From Isoetes taiwanensis (taxonomy: Eukaryota > Streptophyta > Lycopodiopsida > Isoetales > Isoetaceae): a stretch of 64,000 bases of DNA. The notes below the pieces were generated by a model. The model ran no database searches. It had not been told where the DNA came from and saw only the letters and a list, made by a program, of their open reading frames with translations. Position 1 is the stretch's first letter, and each line of letters starts with the position of its first letter. Both the position numbers and the translations under genes were made by a program. Of this stretch, positions 20,819 through 31,805 are shown piece after piece. The stretch spans positions 19,877,418 through 19,941,417 of the forward strand of contig JAJEKV010000010.1 in assembly GCA_021234155.1 (NCBI GenBank), given 5' to 3'.

Positions 20819-23086
20819 CATACTAGATTACATTTATTTGTTTCGTTCCATTCTCCAGGGAGTTAAGATGCCACAATGATTTCTGCAAATTCTTCTGATA
20901 AGCCGTTATTCTTATTTCATTGGGTCCTTTCGTCCTAGTCCTGTTGACTGTTGGGATTTCATGATAGCTATATTAATCTACAAGTCTGCAGACCTTTTTC
21001 TTCTACTTTGTAGTATTTGTCTGTTTCTAATCTACTCCTGATAGAGCTTTATGATTAAATTTTGAGCTTATGACTCTACACATGACAAGAGCATCAACTT
21101 TCTAACAAGTCGAGCTTTGATCCTTCTGTTTACTGCCATCCCGCTTCAAAATATTCACATGAACCGTGGAGGAGTAGTTTTTCGCTTTGCTGCTATTTAG
21201 CCTCGCTTGATTTTGCAGATTTTACCTAGACCTTGGCCTTGCAGAGCTTCAAGCGTAAAGACGTAGCATTATTTGATATATATGGAGCATGTGTTTATAT
21301 GGCATTGTTAACCTTGAATGCACAATCAATGAACACCTCTAATTTGGTTGGCAAGTTACGGCACATTCACATATGCAAGGGGTCCTTTACAAGAAACGTC
21401 TACCTGTATGCCATTTTTTCTACCTCTGCTCATTGTGAACCCACTTTGGTTGTAGCTGAATGTATCTGCAAATTCAAACCACGGACCTATACAACTCAAA
21501 CTCTGTTACATAACTTGAAAGCCTACAGTTTCTGCGTAGTCATTTATAGTCATTTCCATAAGGAGTAAGTTAATAGTCAGTTCCGATATCCTTTTAAGTT
21601 CTAAGTTCCGATAGATGCCATTTGGTGGGAGTTTTTGCATCTACACATCTGGGGGATCTCAATTTATGTTGTTTGGGGCATAGTACCTCCTCTATTTTTA
21701 ATTTTTATACGGTTTTATACATGTCCATATAGTATGCTATCTTAGTCGTTCATGATATTGTTTTCCTATATGGTTTGTCTTTTCTGCATTCTTTACTAGT
21801 GTGGGGGTTCGAGTGACGAACTTGTCTTTGCTTCTATGTGAAGGTTATATAGTTTACAATTCGTTGGGTTTCGTTGCGTTCTTGATGGTGGTGCTTACCT
21901 GGGTTTAAAAATTTCCTCCGTGCTCGATTTTCAGAGCTCAATTCGCATTTTTTAATCTCTCTTTGACACTTCTTGGGGCATCATCATGCCATGTATTGTT
22001 GGAGATAAACTTTCTCTAATCTTGTTACTAGTTTGTAGTGGTTTTGCCATTCTTGGGAAGATATGATTTGTGACATGGACATCTTCATCAGTTGCAAGTT
22101 CTGCACATCCTCGGGACGTCACATCTGTCATATACCTTGGGTCAATTTTACAAACATGGTGATATTCAATATGGTAGGACTTGTGGAACTTTTTGCCTTT
22201 AAATTTTCAAATTTTCTGGTTGCCGTTATGTTTATATTCTTGTGCGTTGGGATTTGATGCATCTTTTATATAAGTTGAGATATTTCTTTCAATGATTATA
22301 AAGATCTGCATATTGCTATTGTTTTTTTGGACATATTTCTTTGCATTTTTTTTTGTTTGAGTTGGGCGATTCTAGGGATATGCATTATGTCTTTAAACCC
22401 GATCCGGGTGAGCAGCACCTTTAGTTTTCGATTGGGCCATATTTTATATGTTTGCATTTTCTTATGATCTGAGGAATATTTGTATATTTATCACACTATT
22501 GAGTCATCATTTCCATATGTCTTTGCCCTTCGCTTTTTGAGTTTAGATATTCTGAAGATATTGATTCTTTATCATTATGCTCTCATTTCATAATATTGTA
22601 CATTATATTTTCTTTGCATCTTGTGAGTTTGATGTTTATAAGACTATTGATTCTTTGTCATTATGCTATCATTTTCATATGCTTTTTTATTCAAATTCGG
22701 TCCGCACACGCATGATAGTCCAATACCATTAATGGCCATCTGTAGTGATTCCCCTTATTTTCTAGGGTCTAACGTTATTGATGCCACGTCTAGCAGATAT
22801 TATATAGTTTTTTGCACGTTGAAGTTGAAGGGTGTGGCTTGTTTCGTCTTATGTGTGCATCCATATTTACCTCCTTGAAGTAAATTCAAGGATTAAACAA
22901 CTAATTTGAATGATGTTTATGACTAACTAGACTTGAGATAAGCAATGGTGTACCATTTGAATGAAATTATGAAATCATATTAGCCATACCATGGTACTTC
23001 GACCATTGAATAAAACACTGTTCATTGGGCCTTTATCTTCAGTATTATGACTTATTTCCCGAGAACACAAGCACACAATGGAATAT
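20819..23086. other. AT-rich intergenic DNA
   Basis: No convincing gene. An open frame at 21233-21568 (+) follows a CAG acceptor-like site but has no recognisable motif. Confidence 0.45.
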
Positions 23087-23290
23087 TCAATCGTGTCTCC
23101 ACCAGCCACCGAATCTTTGATCTACATCTTTATTTATAGGGCCAGACCTCACCGCATGGTGCAGATCCGGCCGCTTTGCAGTCTCCATAGCAATAGGAAC
23201 TCGGTTACTCTGTATTACTATATTTGAATCAATATTCCCTCCACCGATATGCACCCTGTAATAATACTTAACTTCAACGGTTCCATAATT
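23087..23290 (-). other. Short open segment, possible orphan exon
   Basis: A minus-strand frame of about 68 codons reads NYGTVEVKYYYRVHIGGG and ends QRFGGWWRHD-stop. It has coding-like composition but no good ATG. A TATA-like TTATATAAC lies upstream near 23317, inside a short inverted repeat. Unassigned. Confidence 0.25.
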
Positions 23291-23504
23291 CACCTCTTTA
23301 GAAATAACCTATGTTATATAAACCATAGGCCATAGGTTATGCATGCTCTAGTTAATCTTCAACCTGTATTTTGCATGTGCCCCATAGAGCTATGTCTGTA
23401 TCTGTGCAACCATGCTAGTTTCTCTGTTCTCAGATATCTTGAAAGAATCATTTTCTTCCAACATTTCCCCTTTCTTTCAAATATCTGATATATATTATTT
23501 GAGC

Positions 23505-23700
23505 TACATACAACTGTCACAATAAGGACCAATAACTCTTCTATCTACTACTATCTATAAAATTATTGCAAAAGCCTATGCAGAAAGACTTAAACAGGTT
23601 TTGGAATTGAGAATAGATGCGGCTCAGTCAGGCTTTCTTCCAGGTCGGCAAATTTTTCATAATATAGTGGTAGCATATGAAGGAGTTCATTGGGCCCAAT
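23505..23700 (+). mobile_element. LINE B, left part (L1-type reverse transcriptase fragment)
   Basis: Translation gives YKIIAKAYAERLKQVLELR followed by QSGFLPGRQIFHNIVVAYEG, the conserved reverse-transcriptase block of plant L1-type LINEs. One extra base near 23531 breaks the preceding RPITLLS block. Sequence farther upstream is not recognisable, so the copy is probably 5'-truncated here. The missing continuation is found at 61986. Confidence 0.85.
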
Positions 23701-24376
23701 GTTCAGGTCAAAGTCTCGGATCCAGGCCGAGGTTGAGGAGGCTAAGGCCACGGCCCGAGGAGCACAGGCCGCCCTCCTGTCAGAGGTTGCGGAGGCCGCC
23801 ACTGTGAGACAAGGATTCCAGGCTGCTTTGGAAGCTAGCCAGGCAGAACTGAGCGCTCTTCGGAGTAAGGATTTAGCACGAGATCGGGAGCTACAGGAGC
23901 TTCGGGCGGCCATTGCCCAGCAAGGCAAGGGCCTCCATGCCGAGGCACATGAGCAACTCCGCCATTGCACGCGGGAGATGGCAAGACATGACAACGTCCT
24001 GCAAGAGCTGAGCTCCAGACTCCAGAGAACAGAAACCACAGCAAAGAACACACCAACCCTGCGAACCCACCAACCTACAGGACGTCAACCTGGAACGCAT
24101 GCTGCGGACACATCAGATCACGCCGGGCCGCCACCACCCCGGCGCCGGCCACAGCCTATGCCTCACCCACCTCAACCAACACCTGGTGCGGCCCCTGCCA
24201 AACTTCAGGAACAGAGACGCAGGAGCCGCAATGTGGTAGTGCGAGGCCTGACGGAGGAGTCGGGAGAACATCTCACTTCCCGACTCCAGACACAGATCTT
24301 GGACCGGATGATGTTCCCAGCACCTGTGACCATTGGAAAGGCGAGTCGTCATGGAATTCAGCGCCCTGATCGCCCA
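23701..24376 (+). mobile_element. LINE A, left part: ORF1 (coiled coil plus RNA-binding region)
   Basis: The frame (23690 on) has a long heptad-rich coiled coil (QAEVEEAKATARGAQAALLS to about residue 100), a Pro-rich linker, and RRRSRNVVVRGLTEESGEH, which resembles the RRM-like start of LINE ORF1 proteins. These proteins bind element RNA. The start of ORF1 is missing, so the copy is 5'-truncated. The frame leaves LINE sequence after CGC CCA at 24376 and resumes at CGG (58124). Base composition is far richer in G+C than the surrounding LINE B. The exact junction with LINE B is uncertain by about 20 bp. Confidence 0.8.
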
Positions 24377-24407
24377 CACACTGACCCCGATTTTTGGTCC
24401 ACAGTTG
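24377..24407. repeat. Left terminal inverted repeat of the 33.7-kb element
   Basis: 31 bp matching the right end in inverted orientation with four mismatches (positions 7, 14, 27 and 30). Confidence 0.85.
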
Positions 24408-25400
24408 TTTTTTTGTTGTACGGAAGTGTTGTTTTATGCCAAAAACAACACCAAAATGGTCCTAAAAGATCACGTGGTCCGTTTATCCGGATTTGCACAA
24501 ACGGACAGTGGTTTTTTTTGGAAGAAAAGGTCTACACGTGGAAAATTGGCGCAAATATTTTTTTTTTCTAACATGTCTTTTTTCTTGACTATTGTTTTTT
24601 GCTACTTTTTATCCACGTGTTGTTTTTATGTAATGTGGTTTTATGAGGTTCTAGGTGTTGTTTGTCTTCAAAATAACAGATGTAGGTTTAAGCATTTATA
24701 CATGTGGACCACTTAATATCAACACTATAAATAAAAGACTAAAGAAATAGCCACATGTAGGAGAAGGGAAAAAACACCACTTTTTTGCATAAACCATGTA
24801 TTGTTATCTCCAAAGTACACTAGTTGTTCTATATTTTTTGAGCCAATTTACAATAGCCAAAAAAAAAATTATAGGGTTGTATATTGTTGTTTTAGGCATT
24901 TGAGACGTGTACTTTTTAGTAACTCAATATGTAGAGGAACAATTTTGTATGCATTGCTATATCTAAATTAAACATGTTGTTCTATACTTTTTGGACCAAT
25001 TTACAACACCCAAAAGAAAACTATAGAGTTGAATATTGTTCTTTTAGGCATTTGAGACATGTCATTTTTGTGAACTCAATGTGTAGAGAAACAATTTTAT
25101 TTGAGAAGAAACACGTTGCTATATGGCTTTCCAACAGTCCAAAAGAATCCTGTTTGGTTGTTTTATGCATTTAGACATGTAGCATTTAGAAAAGCAATAG
25201 GTGGAGAAACAGTGATGTCCTTTAAAGAGCATGTTGTTTTATACGTGGAAAACCTGTTTACAATACCTGAAATAAAGCTACAGATATAATATTCTTGTTT
25301 TAGACCCTTTTAGACATGTGAATAAGGTAATTCTACACAATGTCCCATCTAAAAAGCATTGTGGTTTCAAGGGTTTCTATTTAAAGTATGTGATGTTTCT
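24408..25400. repeat. Left subterminal repeat region
   Basis: AT-rich DNA with two to three diverged tandem copies of a block running from GTTGTTCTATA(C/T)TTTTTG through GGCATTTGAGAC(A/G)TGT (about 24820-24915, 24975-25062, weaker after 25105). ACATGT or ACACGTG motifs recur. Subterminal arrays of this kind bind the TNPA-type protein in known CACTA elements. No gene. Confidence 0.6.
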
Positions 25401-25677
25401 CACAGTTTCTGTGTGAAAGGTCTAATGTTTTTCTTTTCTTCTACACGTGTTTCTTAGTATTGTATTCTTCTCACTTTTAGATATTGTTGCATATTTCTTG
25501 GTGCAGCATTTTAATTTGTTGTCTCTGCCTCCTAAACATATATTCTATCATACATTCTTAATTACAGCAAGAGACAATATGAACAAATCTTTTATATTAT
25601 GGAACGAAAAGTGAACACAAGATGCATAGAGCACAACTGCCCATAATTTACGCGTTATGATTGTCTTGTGCTGATAG

Positions 25678-25816
25678 AGCATTACCAAAAAGAGACCTGT
25701 AGGCATCTTCTCATGCAGCTTGATCTGGACCTGGCTGCGGTGTTCCGCCTACCTCCAGTGAAGATGCAGATTCTGGTAGGCCGTCATATCCGAAATATTG
25801 ATTGCCTTAGTGGCGG
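25678..25816 (+). other. Isolated coding exon inside the element
   Basis: An acceptor-like CTGATAG is followed by an open stretch reading HYQKETCRHLLMQLDLDLAA and FRLPPVKMQILVGRH, ending at a strong donor (GGCGG|GTAAGT at 25817). No partner exon is obvious. It may be a captured host exon or a remnant of an element gene. Unassigned. Confidence 0.4.
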
Positions 25817-26405
25817 GTAAGTGCGCATACACATAATTCACGAGCTTACTTTTTTCTTCCCACCGCTTAATACAAAACTAAGCGATCAAGTGCGGCGACA
25901 ACCCTTTTGGATCGATGGTTGTGGCCTAAGCATGCCTGTTAGAATGGGAAACTATTAACTCATGGCTCTCGCAAAAATCAGCCAGAAGTAATCTCATGCA
26001 CTGTAATACATCTTTGAAATGCTCTAGCATCAATGTCCGAACCGATGTCATCCATTAAAACAACGTAGTATCTTGATGGTCAGTTGTTCCCCGCGGGTTC
26101 ATGTGTGCACATTAATCATATCTATTGTCATTTCGTATTTCGATAATTAAAAGCATATCACTTACAATAACCCCAAAGATTTGAACTCATAGTTTTGGGG
26201 ATGACATACAGCGGACCGTATCCATGATTGTTCCTGGATGAAATTGCACCACATTTCTAAGCAATTTGAGAGTGCATATACAGAACAGAAACTAAAAATT
26301 TTACCTGGCTTTGATGAACACCTGGCTATGAGAAACAAAAGATTTCACTTGCCGTGCACTGAACATGTATGAGGACGTTTCTCTGCAACAATTAATGTTA
26401 TCTTT

Positions 26406-26558
26406 GGATTATAGTTGCAGGGATGGCGTCAGTGAATCCCAATTCGCAAGTTTTCTCAATGTAGACTTGGTCGTTCAACTTGCATCTTGCTGCCAACTCT
26501 ACAAATGAGAACACTTGCGAACTGGGCATCGCAGACGCCATCCCTGCAGCTATAATCC
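26406..26558. ncRNA. miRNA-like foldback
   Basis: Two 53-nt arms (26406-26458 and 26506-26558) are inverted copies with about seven mismatches, separated by a 47-nt loop. Both contain GCAGGGATGGCGTC and TTCGCAAGT. Size, scattered mismatches and loop fit a plant miRNA precursor or a young inverted duplication. It does not match a miRNA I know. The strand of transcription is unknown. Confidence 0.5.
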
Positions 26559-26988
26559 AATAAACTTCATTAAACTTGATAACTTGAGACATGGTAGAGA
26601 ACTATAAAAAACCATAAAGCGATAAATACCTGAATAGAAGAAGCTGTGGAGGAAAATGTTTTGGTCTGGTACCTAGTCAGCAAATTCCTTCACAATCGAG
26701 CAGGCCCTAGTAAATAGCAATGGTCAATAACAAAAGCAAGCAGATTTTTTGTAGATTTCTAAAGCAAGGATGAAGTCCTCATTACCTGGTCTTGCGTCGC
26801 TCCAAATGTTTGCTGCCGGCGAAGCCTATGCCAACAAGTAAGCCTAATATGGATGGCTACTTACAGACCATACAAAAACAGAGTAATACTCAACGAATTT
26901 TTTAAGTTAAACGAGATTTTTCTGTTTGGTTACAGAAGTTTGAAGTTCAAAATGACCTTGACAGATATTTGGGACAGAGCGATATATA

Positions 26989-27080
26989 ATTCAAAGCATC
27001 TATTATCCGAACTGTTACATAATTCAAAGCATCTATTATCCGAACTGTTACAAATTCAAAGCATATATTATCCAGACTGC
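26989..27080. repeat. 32-bp tandem repeat (3 units)
   Basis: AATTCAAAGCAT(C/A)TATTATC starts at 26989, 27021 and 27053, an exact 32-bp period. Confidence 0.85.
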
Positions 27081-27320
27081 TATAGATCTTAGAAGATCAG
27101 AAACAGAAGTCACAAAGGTTTAGAAGTTCAAAAAACAAAAAGAAGTAGCATGTCACATAAGATTATGTGCTTAATCACTAGTTCAGAGAGTATTGTGATC
27201 AGAAGATGAAAGCTAAATCAGGAGAACGGGTAACATAAAAGCTACATAAGGAGAAGCCGGGCTGTCCTCAAATTTTTGCCATCCCATGCATCGTCTCTAA
27301 CGAAAGCAGCACCGCGCAAC

Positions 27321-30300
27321 TCAAGCATTGCTCCTTAACGAACAATGCGTGAGCTCGTCTATCTTGATGTTTTTCAGGTGGAACTTGCCATCATGCTTCT
27401 CCTTACAGAAGGACATGATCCGGTTGGCCGAAAGGCGCCTATCTTGAAGGACAAACTGGGCAAGATTTCTTAAATCATGGACTCCGCTTTCGCAGCTTAT
27501 TCTTCCATGTTTTTGGAAGATGATAGACCGGGATATCGTACTCTTCCTCATCTTCGTCCCATTTGCGCACCTGTGAAGAAAGTATTAAAGCTGATTACCT
27601 TGCAACAGTCATAACAAAAAGCTAGAATTAAAATCATGATCGCTAGAAACAAGCATCTTAACCTAGAGCTCCCATTAAAATTCATGTTTAAACACTATTG
27701 CGACCTAGTTTAACTAGAAAGGACGTACCAATTTGGGAGACCAGGTAATATGCTTTGGAGGATAGGCAACCATCGCTTTGATGATATCAGGTCCCGCTTT
27801 ATCCGTGACCCCTTGGATAAGTATCTCTAACTCCCCCTCGTGTGACTTGACTCTGCCTCGGGCGACCTTCTCTCCATCTTCATTCATAAGAATGATGTTG
27901 TCCCCTTTGTGGAACTTGTCATCGTCATCCTGTCATCAGTGAGGCATTAGAAAATAATGTTGCAACAAAACGCATTATAACGAAGCACTAATTCTACAAC
28001 TTACGTCCTCTGCAGCTTCGTCCTCCTTGTCGCTACCAGCATGTTGTTCATGTGGAGTTGACCTAGTTGCAGGCCTTCTTGCCAATCCTCCCCCCCGCCA
28101 TCCGTAACTTCAACCCGCGGTCGGGGTTAAGTAATGTCCACTTGAAGTAGTGGCGTTGGCGGAATTTCCGCTGCTACAACCTTTCACGCCCGTTGCTAGA
28201 GCCCGCGACGCCCTTCGATTTGGAAAACGAAACAAAACAAGTTCACGAATGTGCCAAGGTACCTACCATTGGGGATTGACGCGGCTTGTTCCTCGGGCTG
28301 GCCGTTGATGCCGCCGCGAAACCAGCACTTAGCCTTGCCCTCCGGCGTAAAGAGAACATGTTAAAATGAGCGAGACCACACAAAGTTGCAGAATTGAACT
28401 ACAAAGTGCCTCTACCTTCCGTCTCCCCCCATTCGCGGCAAGGACTTCCCCATTCAAATCTGTCATACACTCCGCCGGATGACCTTCTCCTATTGGATAA
28501 ATGTCCAAAGAATGTAAATGACAAGAAAATGCAAATATCTACTGAAACAACGATTCGAAAGTAAATTTAAGACAACCTCGATTGTAAATACTAATTTCAA
28601 TGACCAATCACGAGAAAATGAAGCACGTGCGCAATCAATTTACCTCTACTTCCGTGATTAGAAAGCGGTATGTTTAGCCCCGGGACAAACATTGTTTGCA
28701 ATGTGTCTTTCGAGTGACAATCGTCTTTGACGATTTGCCGAGCTTTGATACCATCCCCACGGCAATACCATGTACAATGGCCGTCCCAACGTGATCGGTG
28801 AGGTCCTCATAGTATTTCTCTCTCTTTTGCAACGCTAAGCATACACGCCGATCACGTAATTTCAGCTCCCTTTAGCTCGAACAATCGTCGAATTCCAACG
28901 AGGGAAGGCGATGGTTTCACCAAAGTCATAATAATTTCTTTGAGGCCCTCGCTTCTTGAGCATGTCCTTGAGCCGAGCCCTCTTATCGTGCAAGTATGTC
29001 GAAATCCTCGCAATTAAAAGAGGAAGAAAAGGAAGTATCGATATTTAGCAAGCATCAAAGAATTAATACAATTGTGATTGCTCATTTTTCGGTCAGCCCC
29101 TTTTCTGATTTTTTATGGAAGTTTTTAGCCCATTCATTAGGGCGAGGTAAACAATCTTTCGCATGATTCAATCAACCACTATTGAATTATCTGAGAATAA
29201 ATGGCGAGATAGTTTAACAACTAGAAGCTGGAATTTGCAAGCAAAATAGGATCGAAGTTGTTGGACCTCTGGTACATGTACTCAATCTTCGTCCCAGCTA
29301 AAAGAAAGCCCTGGTCTAGATCTTATCTTTGGCAATGAAAACCTAAACCTCAAGAATGGAACCCCGGATCCGCCATGAATGGATTGAGGGAAAAGTATGG
29401 AGCACTTTGAGGAACCCATTGGAGGGCAAACATTTCATACTCCCAAAGTTTGGTACACCAAAGTTACAACATCCCACATTCTAGATCCGGAGTTAAAAAA
29501 TAGGAAAACTTTACTATGCGCGAAATAAAGAGTAACCTATTTGTAATCTGTAGCAACTCATTCTAGATCTGAACTCAAAAGACAGGAAACTTTTACAGTA
29601 ATGTAATGCTCGAAACAAAGAGTAACCTACTAACACTTTCACCTCTGTAATCACGGCACTAGCAACTTAAAGAAAGTTAAAAATAATCCAAAGAATCCAG
29701 TTACCCTCAGGTAACGAACTCGGGCTAGGCAAACGAGAGCATCCATCCTGGAACTTCACAGCCTTGAGAGAACCGCTTGCAAGTATCTCTTCAGCCACGT
29801 TAGCCCTCAAGTTTCTCTCCTCCATGTTGTCCTTGCTAAAATTCACTTCATCATAAATGGGGAAGTGTTTGTCTGCCCACTCCCGGATTACGCCCAGCTG
29901 TTCAAGCAATGCTCCACTCTGCTCATCATACCCACATCTCTTTAAATCCAAATGAGTGTAGCCCCTTTCGCCCCTTTGCCTGTAAATGAGTTTTGGATCG
30001 ATAGAAAGGTCTTTATTTACGGTTAGATTCGACCGCATCAAAACGCCCTGTAAAGATGAGCCGATTCTTTGTACACGGGTTGATGTTTTTGGATATGCCG
30101 AAGGCCCTTGCACAGATGGGGACGTGCCTTTCGGTCCAGAAATCTCCTCGGCTATTCCCACCAAAGAACTGGCAATGCCTATTGGAACGGCAGCCCCAGG
30201 AATCTGCATCCAATGCTCAAGTTTGAGCCTTAAGAAGGCCATTCCATTAACTCTTCCCTTCTCTAAAGCTTGCCTGATGATCTTTCGATCATCCTCCCAA

Positions 30301-30608
30301 TCCTCCCCTGCAAACATGCCCGCAATATGTTCAAAAATCTTATCCCAACTCCAAGATTTGAATTCTGCTTGAGAAACCCCGGATTGAGCCATCAGCCAGG
30401 ATTTCGTAGTCGGAGGAAGTGGAGGAGAAGGAGTAGGAAATGGAGAAAGAACTGTGGAATCCCTGACCCAATCGAACCCATCTCCCGATGTACTGCTGCC
30501 GCGATCATTCATTCCTCCGCTCCCTCCACAATAATTTCGGATAATTTCGGATTTGGGTGGGCGGACCTCGCGGACCTGCCACATAAGGTGGAAATTTGCA
30601 TGGTTCAA
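27321..30608 (-). pseudogene. Multi-exon gene of the 33.7-kb element, candidate CACTA accessory (TNPA-like) protein
   Basis: Several minus-strand blocks have splice sites. The largest (about 30530-29700) reads DWEDDRKIIRQALEKGRVNG and ends at SSLPEG|GTAACT. The next (about 29050-28640) holds YLHDKRARLKDMLKKRG and KYYEDLTDHVGTAIVHGIAV, with frame breaks. Smaller ones follow: about 28490-28417 (HPAECMTDLNGEV), about 28348-28268 (KCWFRGGINGQPEEQ), about 28110-28015 (ending SDKEDEAAED|GTAAG), 27929-27729 (DDDDKFHKGDNIILMNEDG...PPKHITWSPKL) and 27570 on (VRKWDEDEEEYDIPVYHLP), where the frame shifts. The 27929-27729 exon resembles the C-terminal module of plant En/Spm accessory proteins (G..V.L...VA.G...ITW). 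That assignment is by eye and tentative. Confidence 0.5.
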
Positions 30609-30727
30609 TGGTTATAAGAAATTAATAATTTTTACCCCATGCACTTACACCCTAATGTGTTACCTCAACATTGTGCTTAAAAACCCTAATGTGTCACCTG
30701 AACTAGCATGTTGTTGTTATGAACAAA

Positions 30728-31090
30728 TCATGAAGGTGGACCAATGTTACAAGCCATTATTGTGGCAAATATAGCATTGAAAATGTGAATGTGAACAAGA
30801 AGCTGACGCGTTAGCCCCATTGGATCATTGAAAGCGGTAGCAAATATTATGCCGCTCAATGGGTGCGATACCCAAGTGAAGTTGGAACCAACCATGCGAC
30901 CGTAGTTGATCCCGGCCCAGTCATCTGCCACATCCCATGAAATAATGCATCGATCTCGTCTGGCCTTCGTTGAAAAAAAGAAGAGGGCAATACAGACAAG
31001 CTCGTCACATAGTAATGTTGTCTCGTCTAACATGTTGCAAGTGTCCTGATTTTTAGGTGTCCTGGTTTTGTAACTCATGACAGTCAGCGT
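30728..31090 (-). other. Open segment of about 120 codons, possible exon
   Basis: The frame reads KNQDTCNMLDETTLLCDELV, SWDVADDWAGINYGRM and SGIIFATAFNDPMGL. Its upstream part (beyond 31100) runs into satellite and is not real. It may be another exon of the element gene or captured host sequence. Unassigned. Confidence 0.3.
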
Positions 31091-31129
31091 AAAGCGGAAA
31101 GAGAGGATGAACCTTAAGAACAGGTTCCT

Positions 31130-31805
31130 GGGCCTAGGTGGCATTTGGAGCCCACGTGGCATGTCTAAGCCATCCTGGCATGTTGGAGCCCACGTGGCAC
31201 GTTCGAGCCCACGTGTCATGTTGGAGCGTAGGTGGCATGTTGGAGCCTAGGTGGCATGTTGGAGCCACCTTGGCATGTTGGAGCCTAGGTGGCATGTTGG
31301 AGCCACCTTGGCATGTTGGAGCCTGCGTGGCATGTTGAAGCCTTGGTGGCATGATGGAGCCTAGGTGGCATATTTGAGCCACCTTGGCATGCTTGAGCCT
31401 AGGTGGCACGTTGGAGCCAACTTGGCATGTTGGAGCCTTTGTGGCATGTTGGAGCTCACGTGGCATGTTGGAGCCGGTGGCATGTTGGAGCCTAGGTGGC
31501 ATGCTGGGTGGCATGTTGGAGCCTGGGTGGCATGTTGGAGCGTAGGTGGCATGTTGGAGCCTAGGTGGCATGTTGGAGCCACCTTGGCATGTTGGAGCCT
31601 AGGTGGCATGTTGGAGCCACCTTGACATGTTGGAGCCTGGGTGGCATGTTGGAGCGTAGGTGGCATGTTGGAGCCTAGGTGGCATGTTAGAGCTCACGTG
31701 GCATGTTGGAGCCCAGGTTGCATGTTACAGCCTAGGTGGCATGCTAGGTGGCATGTTGGAGCCCACGTGGCATGTTGGAGCGTAGGTGGCGTGTTGGAGC
31801 CTAGG
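31130..31805 (+). repeat. 19-bp satellite, part 1
   Basis: About 35 units of GGTGGCATGTTGGAGCCTA with variants at the CCTAGG core (CCCACG, CCACCT, CTCACG). The array stops at CTAGG (31801-31805), the target duplication of the gypsy element, and resumes at 42980 in the same phase. Confidence 0.95.

Noticed and set aside
23590-24100. Minus-strand frames opposite LINE A ORF1
   Set aside because: Shadow frames of a GC-rich coiled-coil coding region; the plus-strand reading has recognisable LINE ORF1 motifs.
31130-31805. CRISPR-like array
   Set aside because: Units are contiguous 19-mers without unique spacers; it is a plant satellite.
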